Positions 47,003 to 56,987 of a stretch of DNA of 63,205 nt are shown one piece after another. Position 1 is the first letter of the stretch; each line of letters begins with the position of its first letter. The notes beneath the pieces are model-generated. The model worked only from the letters and a program-made list of their open reading frames with translations. It was not told the DNA's origin and did no database searches. Source of the DNA: Candidatus Binatus sp. (GTDB lineage Bacteria > Desulfobacterota > Binatia > Binatales > Binataceae); NCBI RefSeq assembly GCF_030646925.1, contig NZ_JAUSKL010000109.1, positions 1-63,205 on the forward strand, in the 5' to 3' direction. The position numbers and the translations under genes are program-made.

Positions 47003-47467
47003 CTAGAAGGGGATGTCTTCGTCGTCCATCGGCGCCGTTTCGTCGTGACCGCCGCCCGCGCCTGCGCCGACGCTGGCGCCGCGCGCACGGCCTCCGCCGA
47101 AGTCGCCCGCGTCATCACCCGCCGCCGGACCGCGCGAACTCAGAAACTGCACGCGCATCGCAACGATCTCGGTGACCTTGCGCTTGCCGCTGCCGTCCTT
47201 GGCCTCGTATTCGCGATAGGAGATGCGGCCTTCGATGTACACCGGGCTGCCTTTCTTCAGATATTGGGCGCACATCTCGCCTTGCTTGCCCCAGACGATG
47301 ATGTTGTGCCAATCGGTGCGGTCCTGGCGGGCGCCGGATTTGTCGGCATACGATTCCTTGGTCGCGATCGAAAAATTCGTCACCGAACTGCCCGAATTCG
47401 TGTATCGCGTTTCGGGGTCGCGCCCGAGATTGCCGATCAGGATAACTTTATTTACTGACGCCGCCAT
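47003..47467 (-). CDS. ssb: Single-stranded DNA-binding protein
   Basis: OB-fold protein of 154 residues that coats single-stranded DNA in replication and repair. N-terminus VNKVILIGNLGRDPETRY and the C-terminal DDEDIPF (partner-binding tip) are both canonical. The linker (about 112-145) is Gly-rich. It is divergent from rnj with a 160-base gap. Confidence 0.97.
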   Translation of the reverse strand: MAASVNKVILIGNLGRDPETRYTNSGSSVTNFSIATKESYADKSGARQDRTDWHNIIVWGKQGEMCAQYLKKGSPVYIEGRISYREYEAKDGSGKRKVTEIVAMRVQFLSSRGPAAGDDAGDFGGGRARGASVGAGAGGGHDETAPMDDEDIPF

Positions 47468-47629
47468 CGCTCACCACCTCTTATCAGAAAACGCTAATCT
47501 CCATCCTAATCCAACGCAAGCCGCTAGGCGAAAGCCTGTCCACACGCGCGAATCGTGCGCAAGTCAGCTTTCACGAAGGTTTTTACCACTATATAATTCG
47601 CGTGGGTGCGGGGAGGTCAGGACAGGGTG

Positions 47630-49297
47630 ATGGCGGCAGGCACTGCTACGGCCCCAGTGAGAATAGTTGCCCTCGGCGGGTTGGGCGAGATCGGTCTCAA
47701 CCTGATGGCGGTGGAATGCGCCGGGCGTGCAATCGTGATCGACTGCGGGATGATGTTCCCCGACGAGCCGGCGCTTGGAATCGGCGCGTACGTTCCGCGG
47801 ATGACGTGGCTCGAGCAGAGTCATCTGACGATCGAGGCGGTGGTGCTGACGCACGCGCACGAGGATCATATCGGCGCGCTGGCGCATCTGCTTCGCCGCT
47901 TCAATGTGCCGGTTTACGGCACCGACGTCACGCTCGCATTCACGCGGCGGCGGCTCGCGGAATCGGAACTCGACGAGAAGATCGATCTGCGGACGATCGC
48001 GCCGCGCGACGTTTTCGCGGCGGGGCCGTTTACGATCGAGGCGATCAGGGTTACGCACTCGACGCCGAATTCGATCGCGCTCGCGATTCGCACTCCGGCG
48101 GGAATCATAATTCATAGCGGCGATTTCAAGATCGACGACGCGCCGGTCGATGGCGAGATGTTCGATCGCGAGCGTTTCGCGCAACTTGGCGCGGAGGGCG
48201 TGGCGCTCCTGATGTCGGACTCGACCAACGTCGAGCGGCCGGGGCGATCGGGATCGGAGAGTTCGCTAAAACCGATTCTGCGCGAGCTCACGTCGCGGGC
48301 GCGCGGGCGATTTTTTCTGTCGGCGTTTTCGTCGCATCTGCATCGGATACGCCAGGTGGTCGAGGTGTCACGCGAGTTCGGGCGTCGCGTGGCGCCGCTC
48401 GGGCGGCGAATCGCGGAAAGCGTGCGGCTCGGGATGGAGATCGGTCAACTGAATTTCCCGCCCGGGATGTTCGTCACGCCGGACGAAGCGGAATTTCTCG
48501 AACCGCATCGGCTGAGCTACCTCGCGAGCGGCAGCCAGGGCGAGCCGATGTCGGCGCTGGCGAAGCTCGGCGCGGATTCTCATCCGCGGGTTCGGATCGA
48601 GCACGGCGACGTAGTCGTGCTGTCGTCGCGATTTATCCCGGGCAACGAGCGCACGATCAACACGCTGGTGAATCGCCTTTATCGGCAAGGCGCGGAAGTG
48701 GTTTACGACGCGGTCGCGCCGGTGCACGTTTCGGGACACGCGAGCCAGGACGAACTCGCCGAGCTGATTACGCTGACGCGGCCGAAAAATTTCATTCCGA
48801 TTCATGGCGAGTATCGGCATCTGAGCCGCCACGTGTCGCTGGCGATCGCGGCCGGGATTCCGGAGCAGAATTGTTTCCTGCTCGAAGACGGCGATTCGAT
48901 TGTGCTGAACGGAACCGGCGCGCGCCGCGGCGCGAGAGTCGATGCGGGCCGCGTGATCGTAGAAGGCGTCGATGCGGGCGACATGAGTTTGCTTGGCGAA
49001 CGGCGGATGCTTGCGCGCGACGGCACTGTGACCGCGATCCTGGTGGTCTCGGCGCAAACCGGCCGCATCCTGATGGGGCCCGATCTGGTGTCGCGCGGAC
49101 TGGTCAGCGGCAACGGAACTTCGGAGCATATGCGTCGCGCGACCGACGAAGTGCGGCGGCGCCTGGGGGCAATCGGCGGTCCATTTCGCGCGAACGAGTC
49201 GCGCGTGAAAGAGGAAATCGTGCGCGCGATACGCAACTACTTCAGCGACGAGCTGGGCAAGCGGCCGCTGGTGATTCCGTACGTGACGGAGGTCTGA
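47630..49297 (+). CDS. rnj: Ribonuclease J
   Basis: Metallo-beta-lactamase/beta-CASP nuclease of 555 residues with endo- and 5'-3' exonuclease activity on RNA. The zinc motif THAHEDH has H75, H77, D79 and H80; later SGDFKID, SDSTNVE and the beta-CASP segments SAFSSHLHR and HVSGHAS follow. It starts at ATG 47630 (or GTG 47627) behind GGGAGGT. A C-terminal domain is present. It overlaps the region where ftsK must start. Confidence 0.95.
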   Translation: MAAGTATAPVRIVALGGLGEIGLNLMAVECAGRAIVIDCGMMFPDEPALGIGAYVPRMTWLEQSHLTIEAVVLTHAHEDHIGALAHLLRRFNVPVYGTDVTLAFTRRRLAESELDEKIDLRTIAPRDVFAAGPFTIEAIRVTHSTPNSIALAIRTPAGIIIHSGDFKIDDAPVDGEMFDRERFAQLGAEGVALLMSDSTNVERPGRSGSESSLKPILRELTSRARGRFFLSAFSSHLHRIRQVVEVSREFGRRVAPLGRRIAESVRLGMEIGQLNFPPGMFVTPDEAEFLEPHRLSYLASGSQGEPMSALAKLGADSHPRVRIEHGDVVVLSSRFIPGNERTINTLVNRLYRQGAEVVYDAVAPVHVSGHASQDELAELITLTRPKNFIPIHGEYRHLSRHVSLAIAAGIPEQNCFLLEDGDSIVLNGTGARRGARVDAGRVIVEGVDAGDMSLLGERRMLARDGTVTAILVVSAQTGRILMGPDLVSRGLVSGNGTSEHMRRATDEVRRRLGAIGGPFRANESRVKEEIVRAIRNYFSDELGKRPLVIPYVTEV

Positions 49298-49302
49298 TCG
49301 CC

Positions 49303-51558
49303 ATCGCGCGCAAGGAAAAGACCCCGGTCGATTCGCCGCCATCCGCCGCGCCGCCGATTGAGGTGGTTGAGACTCCGGTACCGGCGGATTACAGAATCCC
49401 GCGCGAGCTATCCGCGCTCGCGATGCTCGCGTTTGCAACCTTCGGGACGGTCAGCCTGGTGAGCGTCGATCTCGGGCGCGCGCCAAATCTCGGCGGTCCG
49501 GTGGGTGCGTCGATCGCGGCGGCGCTCGGCGAAATCGCGGGTTACGAGGCCTATGCGATCATGATTTTGATCGCGTGGCTCGCGGCAAGAGTGTGGAGCG
49601 GCGCGGCGGCTGGCACAATTGCGCGGGAAATTGGCGGCGGCGCGATTCTGATTGTCGCGATCGCGACGGCGGGCGCGCTCTGGAATCTGCACAACCTGCG
49701 AATCGGCGGATTGCTCGGCGTCAAGCTCGCGACGGCGCTTAACGATTCGCTGAATGTCGCCGGCGGATCGATCGCAGTGGCGCTCGCGGTAATTTGCGGG
49801 CTCGCGCTGATGTTCAAGCGTGCGCCGACCGAATTGGCTGCGGGCGTCACGAAACGCATCCGCGCAAATTCGCGGCGCGAGGTTTTCGAGTTGACCGACG
49901 GCGATCGCACGCGCGATCCGATTTCGCTCGGTCCCGGCGACGAGTACCGCAATGGCTTCGACGAGCGGCCGACGCCGCTCAAGGTCAAGCTGCTCGACCT
50001 GCGGGATATCGCGGCGGCGCGTGACAAGCGCGATCGTGCACAGGCGTCGAAGCCGCGCCAGAAGGGGGCGTACAAAATTCCGCCGCAATCGCTGCTGGAT
50101 CTGCCGCCCGCCGAGCATGCGCAAGTCGATCAAGGCCAGCTTGAGCGGAGCGCGCGCGTGCTCGAGCAGAAGCTGGCGGACTTCGGCGTCGAGGGGCGCG
50201 TGGTCGAGGTGCAGCCCGGACCGGTCGTCACGATGTACAAATTCGAGCCGGGGTCGGGAATCAAGGTGAGCCAGATCGTAAATCTCGCCGACGATCTCTC
50301 GATGGCTCTCAGAGCCGCCGCGGTGAGAATCCAGGCGCCGGTGCCGGGCGAAGCGGTGGTCGGAATCGAAGTGCCGAATCGAAAACGGGAACGCGTTTAT
50401 CTGCGCGAAATTCTCGAGGCCGAGGAATTCACGGCGGCGCAGAGCCAGCTCACGATCGCGCTCGGCAAGGATATCGCAGGGCGGCCGGTGGCGGCGGATC
50501 TCGCCAAGATGCCTCATCTGCTGATCGCGGGCGCGACGGGCACTGGCAAGTCGGTATCGATTCACACGATGATTGCATCGATCCTGTTCAACGCGACCGC
50601 CGACGACGTGCGGCTCATCCTGGTCGATCCGAAGATGCTCGAACTTTCCGTGTATGAGAACATTCCGCATCTGCTGGTGCCGGTGGTGGTCGATCCGCAG
50701 AAGGCGGCGTCGGCGCTGTTGTGGGCGACGCAGGAGATGGAGAGCCGCTACTTCAGGATGCGCGAGCTTGGCGTGCGCAATATCGACGGCTACAACCAGG
50801 CGCTCGCGTCGGGCGCGCCGATCGCGCAACTCAAGCTGGCGGGACAGAGTATTCCCGCGTCGGACGATCCGAATCAGCCGGCGGTGGGAGCGATCGAGCA
50901 TCGCAAGCTGCCGAAGATTGTGATCGTGATTGACGAGTTGGCGGACTTGCTGCTGAGCGAAGGCAAAACGGTCGAGCGCGATATCACGCGGCTCGCGCAG
51001 AAGGCCCGCGCCGCGGGAATTCATCTAATCCTGGCGACGCAGCGGCCGTCGGTCGATGTGATCACGGGACTGATCAAGGCGAACCTGCCGGCGCGAATTT
51101 CGCTGCAGGTGACGTCGCGCGTGGATTCGCGCACGATTCTCGATTCGATCGGCGCCGAACGGCTGTTAGGCGCGGGTGATATGCTGTTCATGCCGCCCGG
51201 GAGCGCGAAGCTCAGGCGTCTGCACGGGCCGTTCGTCGGCGAGCATGAGATTCGCAAGCTCACCGATTTTTTGCGCGAGCAGGGCGCGCCCGAGTACCGG
51301 ATGGAGATTCTCGATACCCGGCGGCCGGGCGAAGACGACGCGGCGGGCGGCGGCGGCGATTTTCAGGACCAGAACTACGACGAAGCCGTGCGGATCGTGC
51401 TCGAGAGCGATCAGGCGTCGATCTCGATGATCCAGCGGCGGCTCAGAATCGGCTACAATCGGGCGGCGCGGATGGTCGAGCAGATGGAGCGCGAGGGAAT
51501 CGTGATGCCGGCGGATGGCGCGAAGCCGCGCGAAGTCCGCAAGCGCAGCGCGAACTAA
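49303..51558 (+). CDS. ftsK: DNA translocase FtsK
   Basis: Septal DNA pump that clears and resolves chromosomes at division; about 750 residues. An N-terminal domain with four membrane segments (about 35-165) is followed by a short linker, the motor with Walker A AGATGTGKS (Lys near residue 416) and Walker B VIVIDELADLLL, and the gamma winged helix (SISMIQRRLRIGYNRAARMV). There is no ATG, GTG or TTG in frame near the true N-terminus: after the rnj stop the frame reads IAIARKEK, and GGAGGT at 49288-49293 points to ATC at 49303, or to ATC 49297 or CTG 49294. The start is therefore uncertain. Confidence 0.93.
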   Translation: MARKEKTPVDSPPSAAPPIEVVETPVPADYRIPRELSALAMLAFATFGTVSLVSVDLGRAPNLGGPVGASIAAALGEIAGYEAYAIMILIAWLAARVWSGAAAGTIAREIGGGAILIVAIATAGALWNLHNLRIGGLLGVKLATALNDSLNVAGGSIAVALAVICGLALMFKRAPTELAAGVTKRIRANSRREVFELTDGDRTRDPISLGPGDEYRNGFDERPTPLKVKLLDLRDIAAARDKRDRAQASKPRQKGAYKIPPQSLLDLPPAEHAQVDQGQLERSARVLEQKLADFGVEGRVVEVQPGPVVTMYKFEPGSGIKVSQIVNLADDLSMALRAAAVRIQAPVPGEAVVGIEVPNRKRERVYLREILEAEEFTAAQSQLTIALGKDIAGRPVAADLAKMPHLLIAGATGTGKSVSIHTMIASILFNATADDVRLILVDPKMLELSVYENIPHLLVPVVVDPQKAASALLWATQEMESRYFRMRELGVRNIDGYNQALASGAPIAQLKLAGQSIPASDDPNQPAVGAIEHRKLPKIVIVIDELADLLLSEGKTVERDITRLAQKARAAGIHLILATQRPSVDVITGLIKANLPARISLQVTSRVDSRTILDSIGAERLLGAGDMLFMPPGSAKLRRLHGPFVGEHEIRKLTDFLREQGAPEYRMEILDTRRPGEDDAAGGGGDFQDQNYDEAVRIVLESDQASISMIQRRLRIGYNRAARMVEQMEREGIVMPADGAKPREVRKRSAN

Positions 51559-51627
51559 GTGGGCATTGAAGCGCCGGCGACCGGCTTCGTCCAATCAACA
51601 GAGAGTAGGGTGCAACGACTGACTGCG

Positions 51628-52347
51628 ATGAAGATTAATGCGCTGAAGTGGGGCGTGTTCGAAGCGGCGATGGTGCTGATGGTCGCAATGGGCAGCGCGC
51701 GCGCGGACGGAACCGTCGCGATGAAGACGCCGGTCAGCCACGAACTGCGGCAGGTGCTCGATCGATTACAAAAGCATTATCGCGATACCAACTCGTTCTC
51801 CGCGAAGTTCAACGAGGAGATCGCGACCGTCGGCGCGCCGAAGCGCAACCGCGCCGGCGCCGTGTCGTTTCGCAAGCCGGGCCGGATGCGCTGGGATTTC
51901 ATCGAGCCCGAGAAGCAAACGATCGTGAGCGATGGCGAGATGCTGTTCAGCTACGACCCGGACCTGAACCAGGTGGTGCAGACGCCGCTCAAGAGCGCGC
52001 TCAAATCGAGCAGCGCGACCTCGTTCCTGCTGGGGATGGGCAATATCGATCACGATTTCAGCGCGGAGTTTGCGTCGCCGCCGAAGCCCGGCGATTTGAT
52101 TCATCTGAAGCTCAACGCGAAGGCGGGCGGATACCGAATCGAAATCGGACTCGATCCCAAGAGCTACGATCTGGTGACGCTGACTCTCACCGATCAACTC
52201 GGCGACGTGACCGCAGTCAGGTTCAGCGATATCCGCAGCAACGTGCGAATCTCCGAGGATCAGTTTGCGTTCAAGGCGCCGGCCGGCGCGGATATCGTGA
52301 CGGCGCCTTCGTCAACTGCGCCGGATGCCCCGGATAACGACGACTAG
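51628..52347 (+). CDS. lolA: Outer-membrane lipoprotein carrier protein
   Basis: Periplasmic chaperone of 239 residues that carries lipoproteins from the LolCDE exporter to the outer membrane. The signal peptide ends at GSARAD. The LolA barrel pattern is recognisable: FSAKFNEEIATVG, FRKPGRMRWDFIEPEKQTIV followed by SDGEMLFSYDP. A C-terminal tail rich in Ala/Pro/Asp extends past the domain. It starts 69 bases after ftsK, so it is in the same run of genes. Confidence 0.92.
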   Translation: MKINALKWGVFEAAMVLMVAMGSARADGTVAMKTPVSHELRQVLDRLQKHYRDTNSFSAKFNEEIATVGAPKRNRAGAVSFRKPGRMRWDFIEPEKQTIVSDGEMLFSYDPDLNQVVQTPLKSALKSSSATSFLLGMGNIDHDFSAEFASPPKPGDLIHLKLNAKAGGYRIEIGLDPKSYDLVTLTLTDQLGDVTAVRFSDIRSNVRISEDQFAFKAPAGADIVTAPSSTAPDAPDNDD

Positions 52348-52423
52348 TTCATTTTTCCTTCGCGCGATTGCCTCGATCGGCACATGCGGGTAGCGTTAGT
52401 GGCCCCATAATTTTCGACGCATC

Positions 52424-53764
52424 ATGGAAAAAATTCATCTCCTGACGCTTGGATGTCCCAAGAATCTCGCCGACAGCGAGCTGATGCTTGGCGCGCTGAC
52501 GTCGGCGGGTTTCGAGATCACGCTCGACCCGGACGAGGCGCAGGTGCTGGTGGTGAACACGTGCGCGTTTATCGAGGCGGCGAAGAAGGAGTCGATCGAC
52601 GCGATTCTCGAAGCGGCGGAGGTCAAGCATCGCGGAGCCGGCAAGCGGCTGGTGGTCGCGGGATGCCTGTCGCAACGCTACGCAATCGAGCTTGCCGATT
52701 CGATGCCCGAGGTGGACGTGTTCGTCGGCACGGGCAATTTTCTCGAGCTGCCGGAGTTGCTGCGACGGACCGAATCGCCCGAGATGCGGCCGATACCGTA
52801 TGCCGGCGCGGCTCATCTGCTGCCGAGCGCGCAGGTGGCGCGAATCAAGACCGGAGATTTCTTCACGTCTTACTTGAAGATTTCCGAAGGGTGCAATCAT
52901 AAGTGCGCGTTCTGCATCATCCCGAAAATTCGCGGCTTGCATGAGAGCCGGCCGGCCGCCGATCTCGTCACCGAAGCGCGTATGCTGGTGCGTGGCGGCG
53001 TCCGCGAACTGAATCTGATCGCGCAGGATCTGACCGCGTACGGACGCGACCTCCAGCCCGCGTCGAGTCTTGCTGCGCTGCTCGAGGAATTGTCGGAAAT
53101 CGAAGATTTGCGCTGGATTCGGCTGCTCTACTGTTATCCGAATTTCGTTACCGACGAATTGCTCGACGCGATCGCGAGCTTGCCGAAGGTGCTCAAGTAT
53201 ATCGACATGCCGCTGCAGCACGCCGACGACGCGATGCTGCGTGCGATGCGCCGCGAGCGGTCCGGCGCGGCGCTGCGCAAGCTGCTGGACCGTATTCGCG
53301 CGCGGATTCCCGGCGTAGTGCTCCGGACGTCGTTTATCGTGGGATTCCCCGGCGAGACCGACGCGGCATTCGCGCGGCTGGTCGACTTCGTGCGCGAGGA
53401 AACCTTCGATCGCGTCGGCGTGTTCACCTACTCGCGCGAGGAAAACACCGCCGCATACGATTTGCCGGACCAGGTGCCGGAGCGCGTCAAGCGCGCGCGG
53501 CGCTCCGAACTGATGGCGATCCAATCGGAGATTTCGCTCACGAAAAATCGGAGCTTCGTCGGCGGCGAAGTCGAAGTGCTGGTCGAAGGACCGATGCCCG
53601 GACGCGGCACGCGCTTGCGCGGCCGGAGCAGAGGGCAGGCGCCGGAAATCGACGGCAGCGTGTTTCTCGCGGGCGAGGCCGAGCCGGGAGAGTTTGTCCG
53701 CGCGCGCATCGACAAGGCGCTCAGCTATGACTTGCAAGCCACGATCGTGGGCGTGGCTGCATAG
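52424..53764 (+). CDS. rimO: Ribosomal protein uS12 methylthiotransferase
   Basis: Radical-SAM enzyme of 446 residues that adds a methylthio group to Asp of ribosomal protein S12. N-terminal TLGCPKNLADSE belongs to the UPF0004 domain. The radical SAM cluster is C157-K-x-x-C161-x-x-C164 (CNHKCAFC). The TRAM domain follows at the end (about 380-445). RimO rather than MiaB is chosen because of CPKNLADSE and the CIIPKIRG context. Confidence 0.95.
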   Translation: MEKIHLLTLGCPKNLADSELMLGALTSAGFEITLDPDEAQVLVVNTCAFIEAAKKESIDAILEAAEVKHRGAGKRLVVAGCLSQRYAIELADSMPEVDVFVGTGNFLELPELLRRTESPEMRPIPYAGAAHLLPSAQVARIKTGDFFTSYLKISEGCNHKCAFCIIPKIRGLHESRPAADLVTEARMLVRGGVRELNLIAQDLTAYGRDLQPASSLAALLEELSEIEDLRWIRLLYCYPNFVTDELLDAIASLPKVLKYIDMPLQHADDAMLRAMRRERSGAALRKLLDRIRARIPGVVLRTSFIVGFPGETDAAFARLVDFVREETFDRVGVFTYSREENTAAYDLPDQVPERVKRARRSELMAIQSEISLTKNRSFVGGEVEVLVEGPMPGRGTRLRGRSRGQAPEIDGSVFLAGEAEPGEFVRARIDKALSYDLQATIVGVAA

Positions 53765-53786
53765 GCGGGAAAGGGAGCAGACCGAG

Positions 53787-54239
53787 ATGCCAAAGAAAGC
53801 GGCCGCCGCGCGTCGAAAGAGATTCCTCGCCAACCTGCGCGAGCGTCTGTTGGAAACCAAGAACAAGCTGCTCGACGAATTCGATTCGGTATTGCGCACC
53901 GAACGCGAAGGCAACGTGGACGAAGGCCGCGATTCATACGACCTCGCGTCGGAGGAGCGCGATCGCGAAATCAGTTTTATCCTGTCGGATCGCGAGCGCG
54001 TGAAGCTGAAGCAGGTCGAAGATGCGCTCGCGCGGATAGCCGACAATTCGTACGGCGTGTGCGAATCGTGCGGGCTTGAGATCGCGGAAGAGCGCTTGAG
54101 TGCGATGCCGTTCACGCGGCTCTGCCGCGATTGCCAGCAGGATCAGGAACGCGAGGCGAAAACCCAGCGCGCCTTCGACGACGAGCGCAACGCGTATCGC
54201 AAGTCCGGCTCGACCGACGCCGACGACGACACCGCCTAG
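53787..54239 (+). CDS. dksA: DksA/TraR family zinc-finger protein
   Basis: Protein of 150 residues. A coiled coil (about 8-75) with the acidic tip near DEGRDSYDLAS is followed by a C4 zinc finger CESCG...CRDCQ. DksA binds the RNA polymerase secondary channel and, with ppGpp, resets rRNA and amino-acid promoters. ATG at 53787 lies behind GGGAGC. It ends a run of core genes from ftsK. Confidence 0.92.
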   Translation: MPKKAAAARRKRFLANLRERLLETKNKLLDEFDSVLRTEREGNVDEGRDSYDLASEERDREISFILSDRERVKLKQVEDALARIADNSYGVCESCGLEIAEERLSAMPFTRLCRDCQQDQEREAKTQRAFDDERNAYRKSGSTDADDDTA

Positions 54240-54290
54240 CGCGGTGGCTGACGGATTCGGCAACGCTTGGTTGATCTGTCAGGCGTCTCG

Positions 54291-54353
54291 GCACCCTCAC
54301 CAGCCTCGTCGCTCCGCGCCTCGGCTACCTCCTCCGCAACGAAGCGGGCGAGG
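54291..54353 (-). repeat. Dispersed intergenic repeat, copy 4
   Basis: Reverse-oriented copy (minus strand begins CCTCGCCCG, ends GGTGAGGGTGC), close to copy 2 in sharing CCCGCTTCGTTGCGG. It fills the gap between dksA and the converging acyl-CoA dehydrogenase gene. Confidence 0.8.
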
Positions 54354-54417
54354 TATCGGAAGGCAGCCTCCGCTCAGAATGCGGAAGGGAGTCGAACAAT
54401 TGGATAGCTGGTGGCGG

Positions 54418-55596
54418 CTACCAGCGGGGGGATTCGGCGAGGCCGATTCCCATCGCGACCTTGCCGAGCAGTTCGCGGGCGCGGGCGTTCGAGAGCGGAT
54501 GATTCACGCCGGCGCGGACATCGCGGAAATAGCGCTCCATCGGAAATTTCTTGAGCATCCCGTGCGCGCCGACGACTTCCATGCAGTAATCGACGGCGCG
54601 GATCGCATTGTTCGTGGCGACGTATTTCGGCATCACGACCCGCGCGAGTCCGGCTTCGCCCTTGAACGACGCGCGATCGTGGATGTAGTCGCGGGCGACC
54701 CCCAGATAGAGCGCGCGCGACTGCGCGATTAGAGCTTCAGCCTCGGCAATCGCGAACTGGACGCCGGGTAGATATTTGATCGGGCGCGGCATCGCGAACG
54801 GCTTCAATCGATCGGCAAATTCCTTGGTGAACTTCAGCGCCGCGATCGCGATACCGGTGTAGGTCGCGGCAACGGAAATTCCGAACCATGAGAACAGCGA
54901 GATCGCGTGCTCATTGACGGGACCGACCGGCCGTTGCTCGGCCATCGCGATCGTGGGCACGCGAACATCTTTGATGACGAGGTCGTGGCTGGCGGTCGCG
55001 CGCATGCCCATCGCGTCCCAGGTCTCGATCAATTCGAGGCCGGGCGTGCCGCGCGGGACGACAAATGTCGCCGCCGAGATTGGATTACTGTCTTCGATCG
55101 TCGCCATCACCATGAACAGATCGATGACGGGCGAGAGGCTGGTGAAGGTCTTGTGGCCGTTCAGGATGTAAGTGGCGCCGTCGCGCCGCGCGCGGGTCGC
55201 GAAGTGACCCCAATCGCCGCCGGTTTCGGGTTCGCTGATGCCGCCGCCGAGAATTTGTTTGGCGCGCCCGATAGCGTCGAAGAAAAACGATTCCTCGGGG
55301 CGCCCAGTGGCGCGTTCGACCATGCTGCCGAGGCCGAACAGATGCATGTTGATTGCGATGGTGGTCGCGGCGCATCCCTGCGCGAGTTGCTCCTGGCAAA
55401 GCGCGAAGTCTTCGAGGTCGCCGCCGAGGCCGCCGTTCTTTTCGGGAATGAGGAGCGCGGTGTAGCCGGCGTCCTTCATTTTTTGAACATTCTCGGCCGG
55501 GAACGAATTATCGCGATCATGCTCGGCGGCGCGCGAGGCGAAATCGGCCGCGAGTTCGGCTGCTATCGCCACCAATTGTTCGTGTCGGCTGGACAT
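54418..55596 (-). CDS. Acyl-CoA dehydrogenase
   Basis: FAD enzyme of 392 residues. The domain order is typical: N-terminal helices (AGYTALLIPEKNGGLGGDLE), FAD-binding SEPETGGDWG and C-terminal helical bundle (YCMEVVGAHGML). The catalytic Glu position is not clear by eye; the sequence may be closer to the acyl-CoA dehydrogenase-like flavin hydroxylases (HpaC/DszC type), so the substrate is open. It lies 11 bases after the ABC1 kinase gene on the same strand. Confidence 0.88.
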   Translation of the reverse strand: MSSRHEQLVAIAAELAADFASRAAEHDRDNSFPAENVQKMKDAGYTALLIPEKNGGLGGDLEDFALCQEQLAQGCAATTIAINMHLFGLGSMVERATGRPEESFFFDAIGRAKQILGGGISEPETGGDWGHFATRARRDGATYILNGHKTFTSLSPVIDLFMVMATIEDSNPISAATFVVPRGTPGLELIETWDAMGMRATASHDLVIKDVRVPTIAMAEQRPVGPVNEHAISLFSWFGISVAATYTGIAIAALKFTKEFADRLKPFAMPRPIKYLPGVQFAIAEAEALIAQSRALYLGVARDYIHDRASFKGEAGLARVVMPKYVATNNAIRAVDYCMEVVGAHGMLKKFPMERYFRDVRAGVNHPLSNARARELLGKVAMGIGLAESPRW

Positions 55597-55607
55597 TCTA
55601 TTCGCAC

Positions 55608-56987
55608 CTATTCGCCAGCCGGCGCGGGCTGCGGAATCAACGGGATCATCAGTCGCTGAGCATACGGCATGATCGTGGTGAACAGATCTACTTGCGAATC
55701 GAGTGATTTACCAAGCCCGCTCAGCAGACCCATCATGCGGCTGACGAGCAATACGTCGGCGGGCACTTCGACGACCGGATTGGCGCGGAGCGTGCGCGGA
55801 AACTCCTCGGAGAATTGTTCGATGAGTTCCTTGTCGGCGTATGCCTTCTTCGATTTGATTGTGTTGCCGAGAAAAAGATCCGATAGCGCGAGCAGGGTGT
55901 CGGGCGAGCCGTTGCGCGTGCGGAAGCCAAGCTCGCCGAAGCTGCGGACAATCCCGGCGCGATCAGAAGTGAGGATCGCAAACGTCAGGCGGACGATTCC
56001 ATCGCGAAATAATGGCGGGAAATCCTTCGCCAGGCCGAAATCCAGCAGCACGATCTTCGGGCCCGGCTGAATCAGGATGTTGCCCGGATGCGGGTCGGCG
56101 TGGAAGAAACCGTCGCGCAGCACCTGCTCGCAAAAATTCTCGACCAGCTTTTGCGCGACGACGTGCTTGTTGATTCCCGCGCGCTCGAGACCTTCGACGT
56201 CGGTCACCTTGATGCCGCTCACCAGTTCCATCGTCAGCACGCGGCGGGTGGTGAACTCGCGATACACCTCGGGGATGATGACGTCGGGGTTGTGCGCGAA
56301 GTTGCGGCGCATCGTCTGGGAATTGTCGGCCTCATGCTCGAAGTCGAGTTCCATCGGGATGTACTTGAGCATCTCGCGCATCAGGATGCGGTAGTCGAAG
56401 TCGTGCTCGAGCATCGCGAGCCAGCGGAGCACGGTGGTCATGTTTTTGAGATCGGCGCGCACGATTCCGTCGATTCCGGGATACTGGACTTTGACTGCGC
56501 ATTCGCGGCCGTCGTGCAGGCGCGCGCGATGCACCTGCGCGAGCGAGGCGGAGGCAATCGGCGCCGCGTCGAACTCGGCGTACACGTCGCCGAGTGGACG
56601 TTCAAGCTCGCGCTCGATCTGATCGTGGATCATCGCAAGCGGGCGCGGCGGAACGCGATCGTGCAGGCCGGACAGCGTCGAGACCCATTCGTCGGGCAGC
56701 ACGTCGGCGCGAGTCGCGATGAACTGCGACGCCTTGATCAGCAGGCCTTCCAGCTGAATCGCGGTGCTATAGAGAGCGCGCGCGGCGCGCAGATCCTGGC
56801 GTCGATAAAGTTCGGCCTTGTTGCGGTCGCTGATGAATCGCGTCCAGAGCTGCACGCTCTTGTAGCCGAGGTAAACGCGCGCGGCGAGCCAGACGACATT
56901 CCCGAACCGCCACGCGCGGGTCAGCAGGCCGGGGCCAGTGATATCGGCAGGGAAGTCGAGATAATTGTCGGGCTTCGAAGTGGGCAT
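55608..56987 (-). CDS. ABC1/AarF/UbiB atypical kinase
   Basis: Protein of 459 residues. The family signatures are complete: KASQFIATRADVLPDEW (the KxGQ motif as KASQ), ASASLAQVHRA (ATP loop with Ala) and HADPHPGNILI with LLDFGLAKDF. Such proteins support ubiquinone or other isoprenoid-lipid metabolism. It lies upstream of the acyl-CoA dehydrogenase gene with an 11-base gap, so both may serve lipid metabolism together. Confidence 0.93.
   Translation of the reverse strand: MPTSKPDNYLDFPADITGPGLLTRAWRFGNVVWLAARVYLGYKSVQLWTRFISDRNKAELYRRQDLRAARALYSTAIQLEGLLIKASQFIATRADVLPDEWVSTLSGLHDRVPPRPLAMIHDQIERELERPLGDVYAEFDAAPIASASLAQVHRARLHDGRECAVKVQYPGIDGIVRADLKNMTTVLRWLAMLEHDFDYRILMREMLKYIPMELDFEHEADNSQTMRRNFAHNPDVIIPEVYREFTTRRVLTMELVSGIKVTDVEGLERAGINKHVVAQKLVENFCEQVLRDGFFHADPHPGNILIQPGPKIVLLDFGLAKDFPPLFRDGIVRLTFAILTSDRAGIVRSFGELGFRTRNGSPDTLLALSDLFLGNTIKSKKAYADKELIEQFSEEFPRTLRANPVVEVPADVLLVSRMMGLLSGLGKSLDSQVDLFTTIMPYAQRLMIPLIPQPAPAGE

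Noticed and set aside
48871-49296. N-terminal 142-codon extension of the FtsK frame
   Set aside because: It overlaps rnj and is Arg-rich without similarity to FtsK; the FtsK protein begins near 49303.
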